A DNA stretch of 64,000 nt from Cardiocondyla obscurior (taxonomy: Eukaryota; Arthropoda; Insecta; Hymenoptera; Formicidae): assembly GCF_019399895.1 (NCBI RefSeq), contig NC_091878.1, forward strand, positions 2,108,001 to 2,172,000, written 5' to 3'. Every line of letters begins with the position of its first letter. Position 1 is the stretch's first letter. Below the pieces are notes generated by a model. The model saw only the letters and a program-made list of their open reading frames with translations. It did no database searches and was not told the origin of the DNA. Both the position numbers and the translations under genes were made by a program. This document shows, piece after piece, positions 62,887-64,000 of this stretch.

Positions 62887-63955
62887 ATGCCCGTCGCTAT
62901 ATGTATAATCCATACGCGCGCTCGGTATTCATCCCGTCGCGGTATATCCATGGGACCTCGCCTACGCTGTCCCGGCTGCTCTCGAAAACTCCCTCGTCGT
63001 TAGCCAAATTGATATCGTTCGCCGACCGAAAGTTCGACGGTGTCTCCGGCAGGCGGATAGGGTCTTGTGTGGGCGCAGGCGATACGTGCCGAGCGGGTTC
63101 CTCGCGGAACATTGCGCCCGATGCATTAAGTCCGCCGCAGGGACTCCCAGCACCGGTTCTCGGATAATCGGCGAGCTGGTTTCTTATGCGCACGAAACCC
63201 CCGAAGTTTCCGGCGAAAGGAGGGAGGCGAAATATCGTCCCGTCGAAAATCGCTCCTCCACGTTCGGGTGTTATTGATATTAATGCGATCGCTGTTACGC
63301 CGTGATGGATATTAGCGTGATCCATCCGCGTTCAGGTGGGAACGTGCTCCCGGGTTATTCGCACGGGGGGTGGAAAGCGGTAACAGCCCTTGTCGCTTAA
63401 ACGATTTCCATAAAGCAAGCTTCTCGAAAAGCCAAGCGTCTGACAAGGTGATGTACAGGCCGCGCTCATGCATCGCATACCGTTTACGTTATATTCTTTT
63501 TGAAATTGCGTTGTTTTTTCTTTTATTTTATATATTTTTTTTTCCTGTTCGTATCGCAAGCGCTACGTAAATTGATACTTGTTTCGTAAGAAGTCTTCGT
63601 GGATTTCTTTCCGACGAAAATCGCGAGGGACAGGCGATTGTCGCCGCGCGAGGCGCTCCGGCCAAGCTTCAACCGCGCATTGTACCCGATCGAGATCCCG
63701 CTCGATCACTGACACGTCTTCTCTATTTTTCCGCCAATTTACGTCTTTTAAAGCCGTTACAACAGTTTTTCGAGGGCCGCAAGTTTGACAGCAACGGTAC
63801 CGTGTACTCTCCAGCGACTGAGAACTTGCCCCGAAGAATTTCATGCCGCGGTGACGCTATTCCCACGTCGATCGGGGTCAAACTCGTGTCGCTTACGATA
63901 GTAACTTTCCCATCCCTAGATCAAATTCCGCTCTATCGTATTGTCACCTTCGGCG

Positions 63956-63957
<2 letters not shown>

Positions 63958-63991
<34 letters not shown>
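63958..63991. repeat. Poly-A run (A34) near the window end
   Basis: Uninterrupted A34 ending 9 bases before the window edge. No retrotransposon sequence is recognisable to its left. Confidence 0.9.
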
Positions 63992-63993
<2 letters not shown>

Positions 63994-64000
63994 AAACTGC

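Larger units (their letters stand above)
49776..64000. other. Right-hand stretch without a recognised gene
   Basis: If the exons near 49.6 kb are real, at least part of this is their downstream intron. I found no further exon with recognisable protein. The longest open frames (52716-53441, 55314-55898, 62505-63167) mix simple-sequence and arginine-rich peptide and show no domain. Contents listed separately are TA microsatellites (50354-50395, 62844-62886), a purine run (53514-53580), a palindrome (57460-57483), a G-rich tract (60496-60528) and a terminal poly-A (63958-63991). Confidence 0.6.

Noticed and set aside
63958..63991. Poly-A tail of a retrotransposon
   Set aside because: No element body, target-site duplication or reverse-transcriptase frame is visible to the left. 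Simple A runs of 17-34 occur elsewhere in the window.

Overview
The window is nuclear DNA from an insect, most likely a hymenopteran and probably an ant. It is rich in CpG, with CG steps more frequent than base composition predicts in the samples I counted, which is typical of ant and bee genomes. Genes are sparse, introns run to many kilobases, and homopolymers and microsatellites are frequent. The two recognisable proteins are an insect-type neuroligin and the clathrin adaptor subunit AP-1 mu. Placement in the Hymenoptera is inference from composition and protein character. I could not run a search.

Layout. Positions 855-24866 on the minus strand hold the first five coding exons of a neuroligin gene (exons at 24642-24866, 14919-15216, 11689-11841, 10546-10746 and 855-1047). 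The phases chain 0, 1, 1, 1 and 2, and translate to 356 continuous residues. The gene runs off the left edge, so the rest of the esterase-like domain, the transmembrane segment and the PDZ-binding tail are outside the window. The four complete introns measure about 9.4, 3.1, 0.9 and 9.5 kb. I see no nested gene in them. Positions 24867-33208 are the space between this gene and the next, which is divergently transcribed. The neuroligin promoter and 5' UTR and the AP-1 mu promoter should lie there. Positions 33219-34487 on the plus strand hold a complete, intronless 422-codon AP-1 mu coding region. A clean 3' splice site lies 10 bases upstream of its ATG, so a 5' UTR intron is likely.

The right half (about 35.2-64 kb) holds no protein I can name. 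It contains one plausible pair of small plus-strand exons separated by a 133-base AT-rich intron (49523-49775). It also holds a duplicated sequence block with octamer-like ATTTGCAT sites (41.2-43.8 kb), two perfect palindromes, a G-quadruplex-type tract, a 67-base all-purine run and several simple repeats.

The two named genes have no pathway in common. Neuroligin is a postsynaptic adhesion protein. AP-1 mu is a housekeeping trafficking subunit of the trans-Golgi network and endosomes. I found no transposase, reverse transcriptase, viral gene, tRNA, rRNA or CRISPR array, and no clear new system. The most useful leads are the spliced unit near 49.6 kb and the duplicated octamer element.
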